A DNA stretch of 64,000 nt, taken from positions 1,488,001 through 1,552,000 of the forward strand of contig NZ_CP029008.1 of NCBI RefSeq assembly GCF_024585165.1. Direction: 5' to 3'. Origin of the DNA: Bradyrhizobium sp. WBOS07 (GTDB lineage Bacteria > Pseudomonadota > Alphaproteobacteria > Rhizobiales > Xanthobacteraceae). Shown piece after piece: positions 28,403-37,809 of the stretch (positions are counted from its first letter, which is position 1; each line of letters opens with the position of its first letter). The notes under the pieces are model-generated. The model was given only the letters and a program-made list of their open reading frames with translations, had not been told where the DNA came from and did not search any database. A program made the position numbers and the translations under genes.

Positions 28403-29092
28403 TCAGGTCGAGATCGCGCTCGCTGCGATGTTCACCGTCAGGGCCAGCAAGGCCGTGTTGTAGATGAACGACACGATCCCGTGCGCGGTGGCCGTGCGGC
28501 GGATCGTCTTGTCGGTGATGCCGACGTCGGAGACCTGCGCGGTCATGCCGATCACAAACGAGAAATAGACGAAGTCCCAATAGTCGGCGTGGTCTTCCTT
28601 GTCGCCGCTTGGGAATTGCAGGCCGCCCGGCGTGGTGCTGCGGTAATAATCATGCGCGTAATGCAGCGCGAAGGTCGTGTGCACGGCGGCCCACGACAAA
28701 GCGATGGTGGTGATGGCGATACTCAACTCCAGCACGCCGCGATGGGGCGTGCCGAGTTCGGAGACGATTGCCGCGATGCTGGCGAAGGCGCCGATCGCCG
28801 TCACCAGCAGGATCACGAAGCGGCCGTCGTCCTGCATCGCGGCGGCGCGGCGGATGTGGTGGTGGTCGTTGCACAGCATCATCGCATAGACCAGCACGAG
28901 ATAGACCGCGATCAGCGCGTCCCAGCCGAACAGGAGCCGCGTCACCAGCCGGTACGAGCCCGGCAGCAGCAGGCCGACCAGGATGCCGGCCCCGACCGCG
29001 ATGAAGGTCCGCGGCCGCGCATAGATCAGCCGCACCGGCCGCGACATCTTGCGGAAGCGGGCGAGGGCGGGGTCTTCCTTGCCGTTGGCCAT
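28403..29092 (-). CDS. DUF1345 integral membrane protein
   Basis: 229 residues with about five to six membrane helices and the conserved core of the DUF1345 family (LCNDHHHIRRAA and YYWDFVYFSFVIGM-like signature). The function is unknown. The start MANGKEDP is chosen because the upstream frame runs through the palindromic repeat. It is convergent with the caspase-like gene. Confidence 0.82.
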   Translation of the reverse strand: MANGKEDPALARFRKMSRPVRLIYARPRTFIAVGAGILVGLLLPGSYRLVTRLLFGWDALIAVYLVLVYAMMLCNDHHHIRRAAAMQDDGRFVILLVTAIGAFASIAAIVSELGTPHRGVLELSIAITTIALSWAAVHTTFALHYAHDYYRSTTPGGLQFPSGDKEDHADYWDFVYFSFVIGMTAQVSDVGITDKTIRRTATAHGIVSFIYNTALLALTVNIAASAIST

Positions 29093-29143
29093 GATGGCTT
29101 CTGCCCTCTCGCTCAACTCTCGTTGTCGCCACAGTGGCGGTGC

Positions 29144-29266
29144 GCTCCCTCCCTCGCTTGCGGGGGAGGGCGGGGGAGAGGGTGTCTCCACAACCGAGAA
29201 CCCCCAAGAAGAGGGAGCCCTCACCCGGCGCTTCGCGCCGACCTCTCCCGCAAGCGGGAGAGGTGA
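29144..29266. repeat. Palindromic element, CTCTCCCGC family, copy 1
   Basis: It contains paired GC-rich stems such as CCCTCGCTTGCGGGGGAGGG and CTCTCCCGCAAGCGGGAGAG. Relatives lie at 59071-59230 and 61214-61268. It sits between ispA and the DUF1345 gene, which run in the same direction. Confidence 0.75.
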
Positions 29267-29281
29267 AGGAGCCCGGCGTTG

Positions 29282-30205
29282 CTAGTTCTTCCGCTCGGCG
29301 ACGAAGCGTGCCGCCGCCTGCAGCACGGCGGCGCGGTCGCCGAAGATCGAGACGGCACTGTCGGCCCGCGCGAGCAGTTCGCGCACGCGCTGCTTGGCGC
29401 CTTCGATGCCGAGCTGGGTGACGAACGTGGTCTTGCCGAGCGCGGCGTCGGCGCCCGCCGGCTTGCCGAGCGCTGCCGCATCGCCCTCGACGTCGAGCAG
29501 ATCGTCCGCGATCTGGAAGGCTTCGCCGAGCGCGCGGCCGTAATCGTCGAGCGCCTGATATTCCTTCTGCGAGGCCTGGCCGAGGATCGCGCCCGCGATG
29601 CAGCCGTAGCGCAGCAGGGCGCCGGTCTTCATTTGCTGGATACGTGCGACATCGATCGGCTCGTTGCCGCCGAAGCGGCCCTCGCCGGCGAGATCGAGGA
29701 TCTGGCCGCCGACCATGCCGCCGATGCCGGCGCAGCGCGCCAGCGCGCGCGTCAGCAGCAGGCGCACGTTGGCGTCGCGATGGATCTCGTCGCGGGTGAC
29801 GATGTCGAAGGCGAGCGTCAGGAGACCGTCGCCGGCGAGGATCGCGGTGGCGTCATCGGTCTTCTTGTGCAGCGTGGGGCGGCCGCGGCGCAGGTCCGAA
29901 TTGTCCATGGCCGGCAGGTCGTCATGGATCAGCGAATAGCAGTGGATGCATTCGAGCGCCGCGCCCACGAGCAGGGCCGCTTCGCGTGGTACGCCGAATA
30001 TTGCTGCGCTCTCGACCACCAGGAACGGCCGCAAACGCTTGCCGCCGTTCAGGCTCGAATAGCGCATTGCGTCCATCAGTCGCTTGGGCCGGGCGATCTC
30101 ATCGTGCAGGATATCGTCCGACAGCAGGCGCCCGAGCAGGGCCTCGGTATCATCAGCGGTCTTGTCCAGACGTTTGGCGAAATCGGACGGGGACGTGCCG
30201 GTCAT
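29282..30205 (-). CDS. ispA: Farnesyl/geranyl diphosphate synthase (polyprenyl synthetase)
   Basis: 307 residues from ATG 30205. The first Asp-rich motif is D95-DLPAMD (DDx4D form, bacterial type) and the second is DDLLD around residue 231, with GGKRLRP and the QxxD-type GGQILDLAG helix also in place. It joins IPP with allylic diphosphates to make farnesyl diphosphate for quinones, hopanoids and undecaprenyl phosphate. A TTG 12 codons upstream is possible but has no better ribosome binding site. ispA here is not next to dxs. Confidence 0.92.
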   Translation of the reverse strand: MTGTSPSDFAKRLDKTADDTEALLGRLLSDDILHDEIARPKRLMDAMRYSSLNGGKRLRPFLVVESAAIFGVPREAALLVGAALECIHCYSLIHDDLPAMDNSDLRRGRPTLHKKTDDATAILAGDGLLTLAFDIVTRDEIHRDANVRLLLTRALARCAGIGGMVGGQILDLAGEGRFGGNEPIDVARIQQMKTGALLRYGCIAGAILGQASQKEYQALDDYGRALGEAFQIADDLLDVEGDAAALGKPAGADAALGKTTFVTQLGIEGAKQRVRELLARADSAVSIFGDRAAVLQAAARFVAERKN

Positions 30206-30366
30206 CAAGGAGGGCTCCAGAACTAAAATTCGGCGGGACAATCCTTTATGCGCCCGCCTCAGTCAATCGTTTGGAAGGCCTAAAAAGTGCTGGAAAAGGC
30301 CCGAATTATCACAGACTTAATGCTCCAGCCCGTGGCCGTGGTTCAGCTTGCGCCGGAAAGGTCGAT

Positions 30367-31041
30367 TTGCGCGTCGTCAAAATCCTTCTTCTGGTGCTCG
30401 CGGTTGCGCTGCTCGCGCCCTATGTGATCGCGCCATTCTACCGCACCGGCCATCCCGTCTCGACGCTGATGGCCTGGCGCTCGCTTCGCGGCGCGCCGAT
30501 GCAGCGGGAATGGATCGATCTGGCCGCGATGTCGCCCTATCTGCCGCGCGCAGTGGTGGCAGCCGAGGACGCGCATTTCTGCAAGCATCACGGGATCGAT
30601 TGGGGCGCGTTGCGCGAGGCGATCGATGATGCGCAGGAGGACGGTACGCCGTTCCGGGGCGCCTCCACCATCACCCAGCAGGTCGCAAAAAACCTGTTCC
30701 TCTGGCAGGGGCGGGATTTCGTCCGCAAGGCACTGGAATTCCCGCTGGCCCTTTGGATCGACCTCGTCCTGCCCAAGCCGCGGATCCTGGAAATTTACCT
30801 CAACATCGCCGAGCTCGGTCCGCAGGGCCAGTTTGGCGTCGAGGCTGGCAGCGCCCATGCCTTCGGCAAGTCGTCGGAGGACCTTTCACCCCGGGAGGCG
30901 GCGCTTCTGGCCTCGATCCTGCCGAATCCAGTGAAACGCAGCGCCAAAACCCCGGGCCCTGGCGTCCGGCGGCTGGCTGCCACCTATATGGCGCGGGGGC
31001 AGGCGAGTTCGCTCGCGACCTGCTGGCGCGAAAATCGCTGA
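30367..31041 (+). CDS. mtgA: Monofunctional biosynthetic peptidoglycan transglycosylase
   Basis: 224 residues with one N-terminal membrane helix (about 5-24) and a GT51 domain. The catalytic Glu67 lies in AAEDAHF, followed by [22 protein letters not shown] and the [15 protein letters not shown] motif. It polymerises lipid II into glycan strands without a transpeptidase domain. No ATG fits; the TTG at 30367 with AAGG five bases upstream begins right before the membrane helix. It diverges from ispA over 160 bp. Confidence 0.9.
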   Translation: MRVVKILLLVLAVALLAPYVIAPFYRTGHPVSTLMAWRSLRGAPMQREWIDLAAMSPYLPRAVVAAEDAHFCKHHGIDWGALREAIDDAQEDGTPFRGASTITQQVAKNLFLWQGRDFVRKALEFPLALWIDLVLPKPRILEIYLNIAELGPQGQFGVEAGSAHAFGKSSEDLSPREAALLASILPNPVKRSAKTPGPGVRRLAATYMARGQASSLATCWRENR

Positions 31042-31209
31042 TTTTGAGCTCGTTCCGGGCGTATTTTCCGGCCCAAGAGCCTAGCTTTACGGCCAGCCTT
31101 CCTCTATAAGCCCGGCCTTGATCGGCATTCAGCTCGCCTCGTATTGCGGGTGCTGAGCCGTCCCCTCCGGACGATGCCCTGATGACACCAATCCCTAGAG
31201 GATATTGAA

Positions 31210-31392
31210 ATGGCCGTTCCGAGAAGAAAAACCTCGCCGTCGCGCCGTGGCATGCGCCGCTCGGCAGACGCCATCAAGAAGCCGACCTATGTGGAAGACA
31301 AGGACTCCGGCGAGCTCCGTCGTCCGCACCACCTCGACCTCAAGACCGGTATGTACAAGGGCCGGCAGGTCCTGAAGAAGAAAGAGTCCTGA
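31210..31392 (+). CDS. rpmF: 50S ribosomal protein L32
   Basis: 60 residues, the standard alphaproteobacterial length. [18 protein letters not shown] and the middle Leu-rich turn [13 protein letters not shown] are diagnostic. There are no zinc cysteines, so it is the C-minus form. AGAGG precedes the ATG. In many rhizobia rpmF follows mtgA, as here. Confidence 0.97.
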   Translation: MAVPRRKTSPSRRGMRRSADAIKKPTYVEDKDSGELRRPHHLDLKTGMYKGRQVLKKKES

Positions 31393-31400
31393 GGTCAGGA
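31387..31400 (+). terminator. Short hairpin over the rpmF stop codon
   Basis: TCCTGA-GG-TCAGGA is a perfect 6-bp palindrome that includes the stop codon. It is followed by TCCTTCTTC, which is only weakly T-rich. It is a weak terminator or mRNA-end candidate. Confidence 0.3.
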
Positions 31401-31533
31401 TCCTTCTTCGGGCAGGATGATCTGGCTTGCCTGGTTTCGGCCCATTCACGAGATAGACGGTGACGGCGGCGGAGCGAATGCTTCGCCGCTGCATTGTTCT
31501 GTCCGGATATCATGATCGAGAGGCATTTTGCCG

Positions 31534-32187
31534 ATGGTCGGTTTCCCGCTGCTTCTGATTCCGCTCGCGGTCTACAACATCATCGCCTTCCTGATGCCGA
31601 CCGTGTCCTTCACGGACGTGCTGTTCAGGGTGCCGATGGTCACGGGCGAGACCTGGCCGGTCACGCTTGCCGATCTCCTGCTCGCGCTCGGCGTGGTTCT
31701 GCTGCTGCTGGAGGTGGTCAAGGGTGCGCGGCCCGGATCGAAATTCCTGATGGACCATCTGCTGTCGCTGATCGTCTTCGGCGCGGCGGCAGCCGAATTC
31801 GTGATGTGGCCCAAATTCGGCAACTCCACCTTTTTCCTGCTGGTGCTGCTGGCGATGGCGGACTTCTTCGCTGGCATTGCCCAGCGCACGCGCCGCCGTG
31901 TCACCTATGTCGCCGAGACCACGGTGCCGGCGCCGCGCAAGGCCAAGCGCCAGGCCGACGCGCCGGCGGAGGATGTGGCGTCCGAGCGCAAGTTCGAGCC
32001 GGTGATTGCATCGCAGCCGGCACCGGTCGAGCCTCCCGCAGCGTCGGCGCAATCCGTCGCCGAATCCGTGCTGATGGATCATCCTGCGCCCAAGCCCGTG
32101 CAGGGCGCGTCTTCGCCGGAAATTGCCTCGCCGCAGCTTCAGCCGGGCAACGGCACGCCGCCGTCCTCCGACACGCCGCCGCGCTGA
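31534..32187 (+). CDS. Membrane protein of unknown function
   Basis: 217 residues. Four membrane helices occupy about 1-115 (GFPLLLIPLAVYNIIAFLM, LADLLLALGVVLLLLEV, LLSLIVFGAAAAEFVMW, FFLLVLLAMADFFAG). A Pro/Ala-rich cytoplasmic tail with no recognisable domain follows. The family is conserved in Bradyrhizobiaceae but unnamed to my knowledge. ATG 31534 and TTG 31528 are both possible starts. Confidence 0.8.
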   Translation: MVGFPLLLIPLAVYNIIAFLMPTVSFTDVLFRVPMVTGETWPVTLADLLLALGVVLLLLEVVKGARPGSKFLMDHLLSLIVFGAAAAEFVMWPKFGNSTFFLLVLLAMADFFAGIAQRTRRRVTYVAETTVPAPRKAKRQADAPAEDVASERKFEPVIASQPAPVEPPAASAQSVAESVLMDHPAPKPVQGASSPEIASPQLQPGNGTPPSSDTPPR

Positions 32188-32194
32188 CCAGCCT

Positions 32195-32527
32195 TTAGGC
32201 CACCTGACGTGTCCGTGCGCTGACGCTTTGCAGCGGGCGTTTGCTGCTATAGGCCATCTGCGCGTCTTCAGAAGAAGCACGGCGGAACCGGCTCGTTTGG
32301 GGCAGCTGCTCGGCATTGGCGATGAGCTGGGCGACGAAGCTCGGATCGGGACGTGGCAGCGGCGCCTTGCGGACCCAGCGCAAGGTCGGCATCAGCGGCA
32401 CGAGGGCCGTGCCGGCTTGCCGCTCCGTCTCTTCCAATCCGTCCGCGTTCACCATCGCAACACCGTTCATCTGCTCGAACTGGCGCGTTTTGGGACATTG
32501 GCGCCGGGGCATGTGATGGTCTCGCAA
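32195..32527 (-). CDS. Small hypothetical protein of a rhizobial family
   Basis: Up to 110 residues; a shorter start at one of the internal Met codons (MNGVAMVNADGLEE) is plausible. The C-terminal half (RPDPSFVAQLIANAEQLPQT then RRASSEDAQMAYSS) resembles a short motif I associate with small unknown proteins in many Rhizobiales. It has no signal peptide or membrane segment. Support is codon bias plus that resemblance. It fills the 450-bp gap between convergent and divergent neighbours. Confidence 0.55.
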   Translation of the reverse strand: MRDHHMPRRQCPKTRQFEQMNGVAMVNADGLEETERQAGTALVPLMPTLRWVRKAPLPRPDPSFVAQLIANAEQLPQTSRFRRASSEDAQMAYSSKRPLQSVSARTRQVA

Positions 32528-32633
32528 GGCCTATGCCGGTCGAGCTTAATTGGTTCCTGGGTGCTTTGGGAACGTGGTTTCCAAATTGTTTATGAACTTT
32601 GCCTAGGGTCAGAGGCGAATCTGGCTCTATCCT

Positions 32634-34370
32634 GTGCCGGCTCAGGACTCCCCGCTGTCCCGAAACGAGGCGATTTTGACCCCTGCATTGCCGCAAGCCT
32701 CCGACATTCTGGCCGCGCTCGGTCAGGCCGTGTTCGCCTGGGACATCGCCAGCGATGCCATGGTCTGGGGTGACCAGGTCGCCAGCGTTTTTCCCGGCAT
32801 TCCTGCCGAGCGGCTGGCGACCGGCGCCGAATTCGCCAAGCTGATCGAGCCCGGGCCGGCGCTGCGGACCGCCGCGCTGGCGCAGACGTCCGCCGTGCAT
32901 GGCGCGGACGGCACGCCCTACCGCATCGAGTACGGCGTCCGCATGAGCGCCGCCGATCCCGTGATCTGGATCGAGGAGACCGGTCGCTGGTTCGCCGGCC
33001 CCGACGGCCGCCCCACGCGCGCGATCGGCTCGGTCCGCATCAACAACGAGCGTCATGCCCGCGACGAGGAGCTGACGAAGCTGGCTCGGCTCGATCCGCT
33101 GACCGGCGAGCTCAACCGAGTGCATCTGATCGCGGCACTGGCCGAGGCGATCGAGGAGACGACTCGCTTCCGCTCCACCGCCGCCTTCATGCTGGTCGGC
33201 ATCGATCACCTCGCCCGCGTCAACGACGCTTTCGGGTTCGACGTTGCCGACGCCGTGATCCTCGACGTCGCCAGGCGCATCCGCGCACGGCTGCGTGGCG
33301 GCGACGTGCTCGGCCGTTTTTCCGGCAACAAGTTCGGCCTGATCCTGAAAAACTGCACTGTCGACGACATGAATGTCGCCGCCGAGCGATTCCTCGCCGG
33401 CATCCGCGACGAGGTGGTGCCGACCAAATCCGGTCCGGTCTCGGTCACCGCCTCGATCGGCGCGGTTAGCCTGCCGCGCTATGCCCGCAACACCGACGAG
33501 GCCGTCAACCGCGCCCACGAGACGCTGGACGCCGCCAAGCGCCGCCGCGCCGGCTCGTTCGCCGCGTGGCGTCCGGACGCCGCGCGCGACGCGCAGCGCC
33601 GCGTCAATATCCGCGTGACCGACGAGATCGTCACCGCGCTGAACGAGCGCCGCATCAGGCTCGCCTATGAGCCGGTGGTGTCCGCCGCTTCGCGCGAGCG
33701 CGCGTTCCACGAATGCCTGGTGCGCATGGACCAGGGCGACGGCCATGTGCTGCTCGCGCCCGACATCGTGCCGGTCGCCGAACGGCTCGGCCTGATCCGC
33801 CTGGTCGATCATCGCGTGCTCGAGCTCGTGGTCGCCGAGCTCGCCGCCGCGCCCGATGTCAGCCTCAGCCTCAACATCTCGCCGGATACGACGATGGACC
33901 CGGACTGGTGGGCGGGGATCGAGTCGCTGATGCTGTCCCATCCCGGCGTCGCCGAGCGGCTGATCGTCGAGATCACGGAGACGGTCGCGATCCAGGACAT
34001 CGACGACGTCCGCGGCTTCGTCACGCGGCTGAAGAATTTCGGCAGCCGCATCGCCATCGACGATTTCGGCGCCGGCTACACCTCGTTTCGAAACCTGCGC
34101 AAGCTCGGCGTCGATATCGTAAAGATCGACGGCGCCTTCGTGCAGAACATCACCCATTCCGCCGACGACCGCGCCTTCGTGCAGACCCTGATCGACCTCG
34201 CCCGCCGCCTCGACATCAAGACCGTCGCCGAATGGGTGCAGGACGAGGAAGCCGCAGGCATGCTGCGCGACTGGGGCTGCGACTACATCCAGGGCCGCCT
34301 GATCGGGCTGGCCTCGGCTGAGCGGCCGTGGGGCGTTTCAACGGAGAGCGCGCTGCCTGCGGCGAGCTGA
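32634..34370 (+). CDS. PAS-GGDEF-EAL protein with degenerate catalytic motifs
   Basis: 578 residues: a PAS-like region (about 15-135), a GGDEF domain (about 155-310) and an EAL domain (about 320-565). The GGDEF signature is replaced by SGNKF near residue 225, so cyclase activity is unlikely. In the EAL domain the Glu of ECLVRM (near 357), EITET, IDDFGAGYTSF and KIDG are kept, but AEGVE reads AEWVQ. It is probably a weak phosphodiesterase or a c-di-GMP receptor. The GTG start at 32634 is uncertain; a TTG at 32676 has the better ribosome binding site. Confidence 0.85.
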   Translation: MPAQDSPLSRNEAILTPALPQASDILAALGQAVFAWDIASDAMVWGDQVASVFPGIPAERLATGAEFAKLIEPGPALRTAALAQTSAVHGADGTPYRIEYGVRMSAADPVIWIEETGRWFAGPDGRPTRAIGSVRINNERHARDEELTKLARLDPLTGELNRVHLIAALAEAIEETTRFRSTAAFMLVGIDHLARVNDAFGFDVADAVILDVARRIRARLRGGDVLGRFSGNKFGLILKNCTVDDMNVAAERFLAGIRDEVVPTKSGPVSVTASIGAVSLPRYARNTDEAVNRAHETLDAAKRRRAGSFAAWRPDAARDAQRRVNIRVTDEIVTALNERRIRLAYEPVVSAASRERAFHECLVRMDQGDGHVLLAPDIVPVAERLGLIRLVDHRVLELVVAELAAAPDVSLSLNISPDTTMDPDWWAGIESLMLSHPGVAERLIVEITETVAIQDIDDVRGFVTRLKNFGSRIAIDDFGAGYTSFRNLRKLGVDIVKIDGAFVQNITHSADDRAFVQTLIDLARRLDIKTVAEWVQDEEAAGMLRDWGCDYIQGRLIGLASAERPWGVSTESALPAAS

Positions 34371-34376
34371 GATGTC

Positions 34377-34468
34377 GTAGGATGGGCAAAGGCGCATTTG
34401 CGCCGTGCCGACGCTCTTTTCAATACGGCAACAGACGCGTGGGCACGCTTCGCTTTGCCCTCTCTACG
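34377..34468. repeat. Palindromic intergenic element, GTGGGCAAAG family, copy 3
   Basis: GTAGGATGGGCAAAGGCGC and GTGGGCACGCTTCGCTTTGCCC form the arms, and the right end is degenerate (CCCTCTCTAC). It lies between the convergent GGDEF/EAL and tctA genes. Confidence 0.8.
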
Positions 34469-34471
34469 AAA

Positions 34472-35980
34472 TCACGCCCCCTCGTCCAGGGCCACCAGTT
34501 CGCGCTTCTTGCGCAGCGACGGCAACAGCGGCGCGATCAGCAGCACCATTGCGAACGCAAGGCAGACGCCCGAGATCGGCCGCTGCACGAAGGTCCACAG
34601 GTCGCCCTGCGACAGGATCAGCGACTTGCGAAGATTGTTCTCCATCATCGGTCCGAGCACGAAGGCCAGCACCAGCGGTGCCGGCTCGTAGCCGAGCTTG
34701 CGCATGAAATAGCCGATGATCCCGAACGCGATCATCACATAGACGTCGAACACGTTGTTGCTGGAGCAGTAGACGCCGAGGATCGTGAACAGGATGATCA
34801 GCGGAAACAGGATGTTGTAGGGCAGCTTGAGCAGCTGCACCCACATGCCGATCATCGGCAGGTTCAGGATCAGCAGCATGACGTTGCCGATATACATGCT
34901 GGCGACGATGCCCCAGAACAGGCCGGGGTTTTGCGTGATCAGCAGCGGTCCCGGCTGCAGGCCGTGAATGACGAAGGCCCCGAGCAGCAGCGCCATCACC
35001 ACGTTCGGCGGGATGCCGAGCGTCATCAGCGGAATGAAGGCGCCGCCCGCCGCGGCGTTGTTCGCCGCTTCCGGCCCCGCGACGCCTTCGATCGCTCCTT
35101 GGCCGAAACGCCCGGGCGTCTTCGACAGTCGCTTCTCCAGCGCGTAGGAGGCGAATGACGACACCACCGCGCCGCCGCCCGGCAGGATGCCGAGGAAAAA
35201 GCCGAGGATCGTGCCGCGGCCGATCGGACCCGCGCTCGCCTTCCAGTCCTCTTTGTTGGGCAGGAGATGAGTGATCTTGGTGCTGATGATGTCACGCTTG
35301 ATGGCCTGCTCGGTGTTGAGGAGCACCTCCGCAACGCCGAACAGGCCCATCACGACGGGGACGAGGCCGATGCCGTCGATCAGCTCCATGCGGCCGAAGG
35401 TTAGCCGCGGCTGCGCGGTGATGCTGTCGAGCCCGACCAGCCCGAGCACGACGCCGGTGCACGCCATCAGCAGCGCCTTCGGCATCGATCCCTGCGTCAG
35501 GAAGGTGAGCACAACGAGGCCGAGCACCATCAGGCTGAAATACTCGGCCGGGCCGAAGGCGATGGCAATGCTGGCAAGCTTCGGTGCCACCAGCATCAAG
35601 GCGACCAGCGCAAACGTGCCGGCGGCGAAGGAGCCGAACGCGGCGATGCCGAGCGCCGGGCCCGCGCGGCCCTGTTTCGCCATCTGGTGGCCGTCGATGC
35701 AGGTGACGACGGAGGCTGCTTCGCCGGGGATGTTGACCAGGATCGAGGTGGTCGAGCCGCCATACATCGAGCCGTAATAGATGCCGGCCATCATGATGAT
35801 GCCGGATTCGGGCGTGCCCGACAGCGTCACGGGCAGCAACAGCGACATCGCCGAGATCGGCCCGATGCCCGGCAGCACGCCGACCAGCGTGCCGATGAAG
35901 ACGCCAATGAAACAATAGAGCAAATTGATCGGCAGCAGCGCGACGCCGAATCCGTGGGCGACGTTGAGAAGCGTATCCAT
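34472..35980 (-). CDS. tctA: Tripartite tricarboxylate transporter, large membrane subunit
   Basis: 502 residues with about 12 membrane helices and the TctA signature regions (GVLPGIGPISAMSLLLP, GMYGGSTTSILVNIPGE, GFFLGILPGGGAVVSSFASY). It is the ion-coupled permease that takes up a carboxylate delivered by TctC. The gap to tctB is 4 bp. The order tctC-tctB-tctA is the usual one. Confidence 0.95.
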   Translation of the reverse strand: MDTLLNVAHGFGVALLPINLLYCFIGVFIGTLVGVLPGIGPISAMSLLLPVTLSGTPESGIIMMAGIYYGSMYGGSTTSILVNIPGEAASVVTCIDGHQMAKQGRAGPALGIAAFGSFAAGTFALVALMLVAPKLASIAIAFGPAEYFSLMVLGLVVLTFLTQGSMPKALLMACTGVVLGLVGLDSITAQPRLTFGRMELIDGIGLVPVVMGLFGVAEVLLNTEQAIKRDIISTKITHLLPNKEDWKASAGPIGRGTILGFFLGILPGGGAVVSSFASYALEKRLSKTPGRFGQGAIEGVAGPEAANNAAAGGAFIPLMTLGIPPNVVMALLLGAFVIHGLQPGPLLITQNPGLFWGIVASMYIGNVMLLILNLPMIGMWVQLLKLPYNILFPLIILFTILGVYCSSNNVFDVYVMIAFGIIGYFMRKLGYEPAPLVLAFVLGPMMENNLRKSLILSQGDLWTFVQRPISGVCLAFAMVLLIAPLLPSLRKKRELVALDEGA

Positions 35981-35984
35981 GAGG

Positions 35985-36470
35985 TCAGCCGATCCCGAAA
36001 ATGCCAGAGGGCAACTGGATCAGCAGCAGCCGCTTGAGCACCCACCACATGCCCATGGGCGCCAGCACGGCGACCGGAATCGCCAGTATCCAGCGCACGG
36101 GATCGATCAGCCGCAACAACAGCAGCATCAAGGGGATCGACGACAGCAGGAAGCCGAGCGGCTCCAGTGCAACGGAGAATGCCACCAAGCAGCCGATCAG
36201 CAGGAGCGGCTTGCTCCAGCGCGCGTTCTCCCAGCGCGAGGCCAGCGTCGGGCCGCCGTCGGTGACCGCGGAGACGATGATGGCGCCTGCGAACACGCAC
36301 ATCAGGATGCCGGTGTAGAACAGCACGTAGCCGGAGCCGGGATCGTTGATGGTGCCGAGCTTGAGCTTCATGCCCGACCAGATCACGAAGCCGCCGAGCG
36401 CGAGCCCGATCAGCCCGCCCCAGAGCTCGGAATTGTTAAGGCGGAGCTTGACGTTGGTTGGATTGTTCAT
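35985..36470 (-). CDS. tctB: Tripartite tricarboxylate transporter, small membrane subunit
   Basis: 161 residues with four membrane helices, as expected for TctB (ELWGGLIGLALGGFVIWSGM first, then LGFLLSSIPLMLLLLRLI). It pairs with TctA. ATG 36470 fits the N-terminus of the family; the longer frame runs into the palindromic element between tctC and tctB. Confidence 0.9.
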   Translation of the reverse strand: MNNPTNVKLRLNNSELWGGLIGLALGGFVIWSGMKLKLGTINDPGSGYVLFYTGILMCVFAGAIIVSAVTDGGPTLASRWENARWSKPLLLIGCLVAFSVALEPLGFLLSSIPLMLLLLRLIDPVRWILAIPVAVLAPMGMWWVLKRLLLIQLPSGIFGIG

Positions 36471-36481
36471 CGATTCTCTCA

Positions 36482-36605
36482 CGTGCCCCGGACGCAGCGC
36501 AGCGCGAAGCGGTGCGCTGCAGAGCCGGGGCCCATCGGTGCCGCCGAAGAAGATGGGTCCCGGCTCTGCGCAGCAGCGTTGCACGCTGCAGCGCGTCCGG
36601 GACAC
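36482..36605. repeat. Palindromic element inside the tct operon
   Basis: GTGCCCCGGACGCAGCGCAGC at the left pairs with GCTGCAGCGCGTCCGGGACAC at the right. Inner arms GAGCCGGGGCCCATC and GATGGGTCCCGGCTC are near-perfect complements. It occupies almost the whole tctC-tctB gap and should form a strong RNA hairpin, which could set the high ratio of TctC to membrane subunits. Confidence 0.8.
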
Positions 36606-36618
36606 AAGCAGTCCGGCC

Positions 36619-37596
36619 CTACTTCTTCGCAAGCCCGAGCTTGTCGATCACCTTGCGCTCGGACTCGGTGACCTCGACCACGAACTTCTTGTAATCCTCG
36701 GTGTTCTTGTAGTTCGGCACCATGTCGTATTTGGCGAGCGTCGCGATCACCGCGGGGTCCTCGAGCGCCTTCTTGAAGGCATCGTGCAACTTGGCGACGA
36801 TCTTGAGATCCATCCCCTTCGGCCCGGCGATGCCGAACGGGGAATCATAGACCATGGGGTAGCCGAGTTCCTTCAGTGTCGGCACATCAGGGTAATTCGG
36901 CGAGCGGGCGCCGGTCCACACCATCAGGAGTCGGAGCTTGCCGGCATCGACCAGCGGTCGCCATCCCGTGGAATCAGCCTGAAGCATGGTATGCTGACCG
37001 AGCACGGCGGCATTGGTCTCTGCACCTCCCTTGAACGGCACCTGCGTCAGCTTGATGCCGGCCATTCCCGCGATCTGCTCCATGCCGATATGCAGCGAGG
37101 TGCCGGCGCCCGGTGTGGCATAGGTGACCTTGCCCGGATTCGCCTTCGCGAACTCCACCACGTCCTTCCAGCTCTTGAACTGCGACTCTGCGCTGGTGGT
37201 CACACCGAAGGTGTAGCCGGTGAGATGGACGATGTAGCTGAAGTCCTTGGCCGGATCCCACGACACCTCCTGCATCAAGGGCAGGCGGAAGACCGTGATC
37301 GGGATCTGCGAGATGGTGTAGCCGTCCGGCTTCGCAGCCGCTGCCATGGTCGCGGGACCGACCGTGCCGCCGCCGCCGGCCTTGTTGTCGATCACGATCG
37401 GCTGCCCCAGCACCTTCGAGGCGCTGTCGGCGATTGCGCGCATCGAGATATCGGTCGATCCGCCGGCCGGCCACGGCACGATCAGCGTGATCGGTTTGGT
37501 CGGATAATCCTGCGCGCTAGCGCTGGTTGCGGCCAACGCACCCATGACGACATGCATAGCGGCAAATGCAGCCGCCCTCAGCCCATACCCCGACAT
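36619..37596 (-). CDS. tctC: Tripartite tricarboxylate transporter, periplasmic binding protein
   Basis: 325 residues with a signal peptide ending in SASAQ (about residue 29). Next come the TctC/Bug signature YPTKPITLIVPWPAGGSTDI and the second lobe motif GTSLHIGMEQIAG. Bug-type receptors bind carboxylates such as citrate, aromatic acids or amides; the ligand is not readable. It is the first gene of the tctCBA operon. Confidence 0.93.
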   Translation of the reverse strand: MSGYGLRAAAFAAMHVVMGALAATSASAQDYPTKPITLIVPWPAGGSTDISMRAIADSASKVLGQPIVIDNKAGGGGTVGPATMAAAAKPDGYTISQIPITVFRLPLMQEVSWDPAKDFSYIVHLTGYTFGVTTSAESQFKSWKDVVEFAKANPGKVTYATPGAGTSLHIGMEQIAGMAGIKLTQVPFKGGAETNAAVLGQHTMLQADSTGWRPLVDAGKLRLLMVWTGARSPNYPDVPTLKELGYPMVYDSPFGIAGPKGMDLKIVAKLHDAFKKALEDPAVIATLAKYDMVPNYKNTEDYKKFVVEVTESERKVIDKLGLAKK

Positions 37597-37809
37597 CGGA
37601 ACACCTCCCTCGCAGCGGCCCGTTCGGGCCGCAGTTTCTCATTGTTGCGACGGGATTGTCCTCGAATTCACGGGAGAAGAAAAGCGCATTGCGCGGTCGG
37701 CGGTGCACAGTCGGGGAGCCAATCATGCCGGAAACGGGGCGTGCGACAATCCGTCGTTCTGGCGCTTGCCGAGACACGGAATTTGCGCCGTCGGCGGACG
37801 GCGCGCGGC

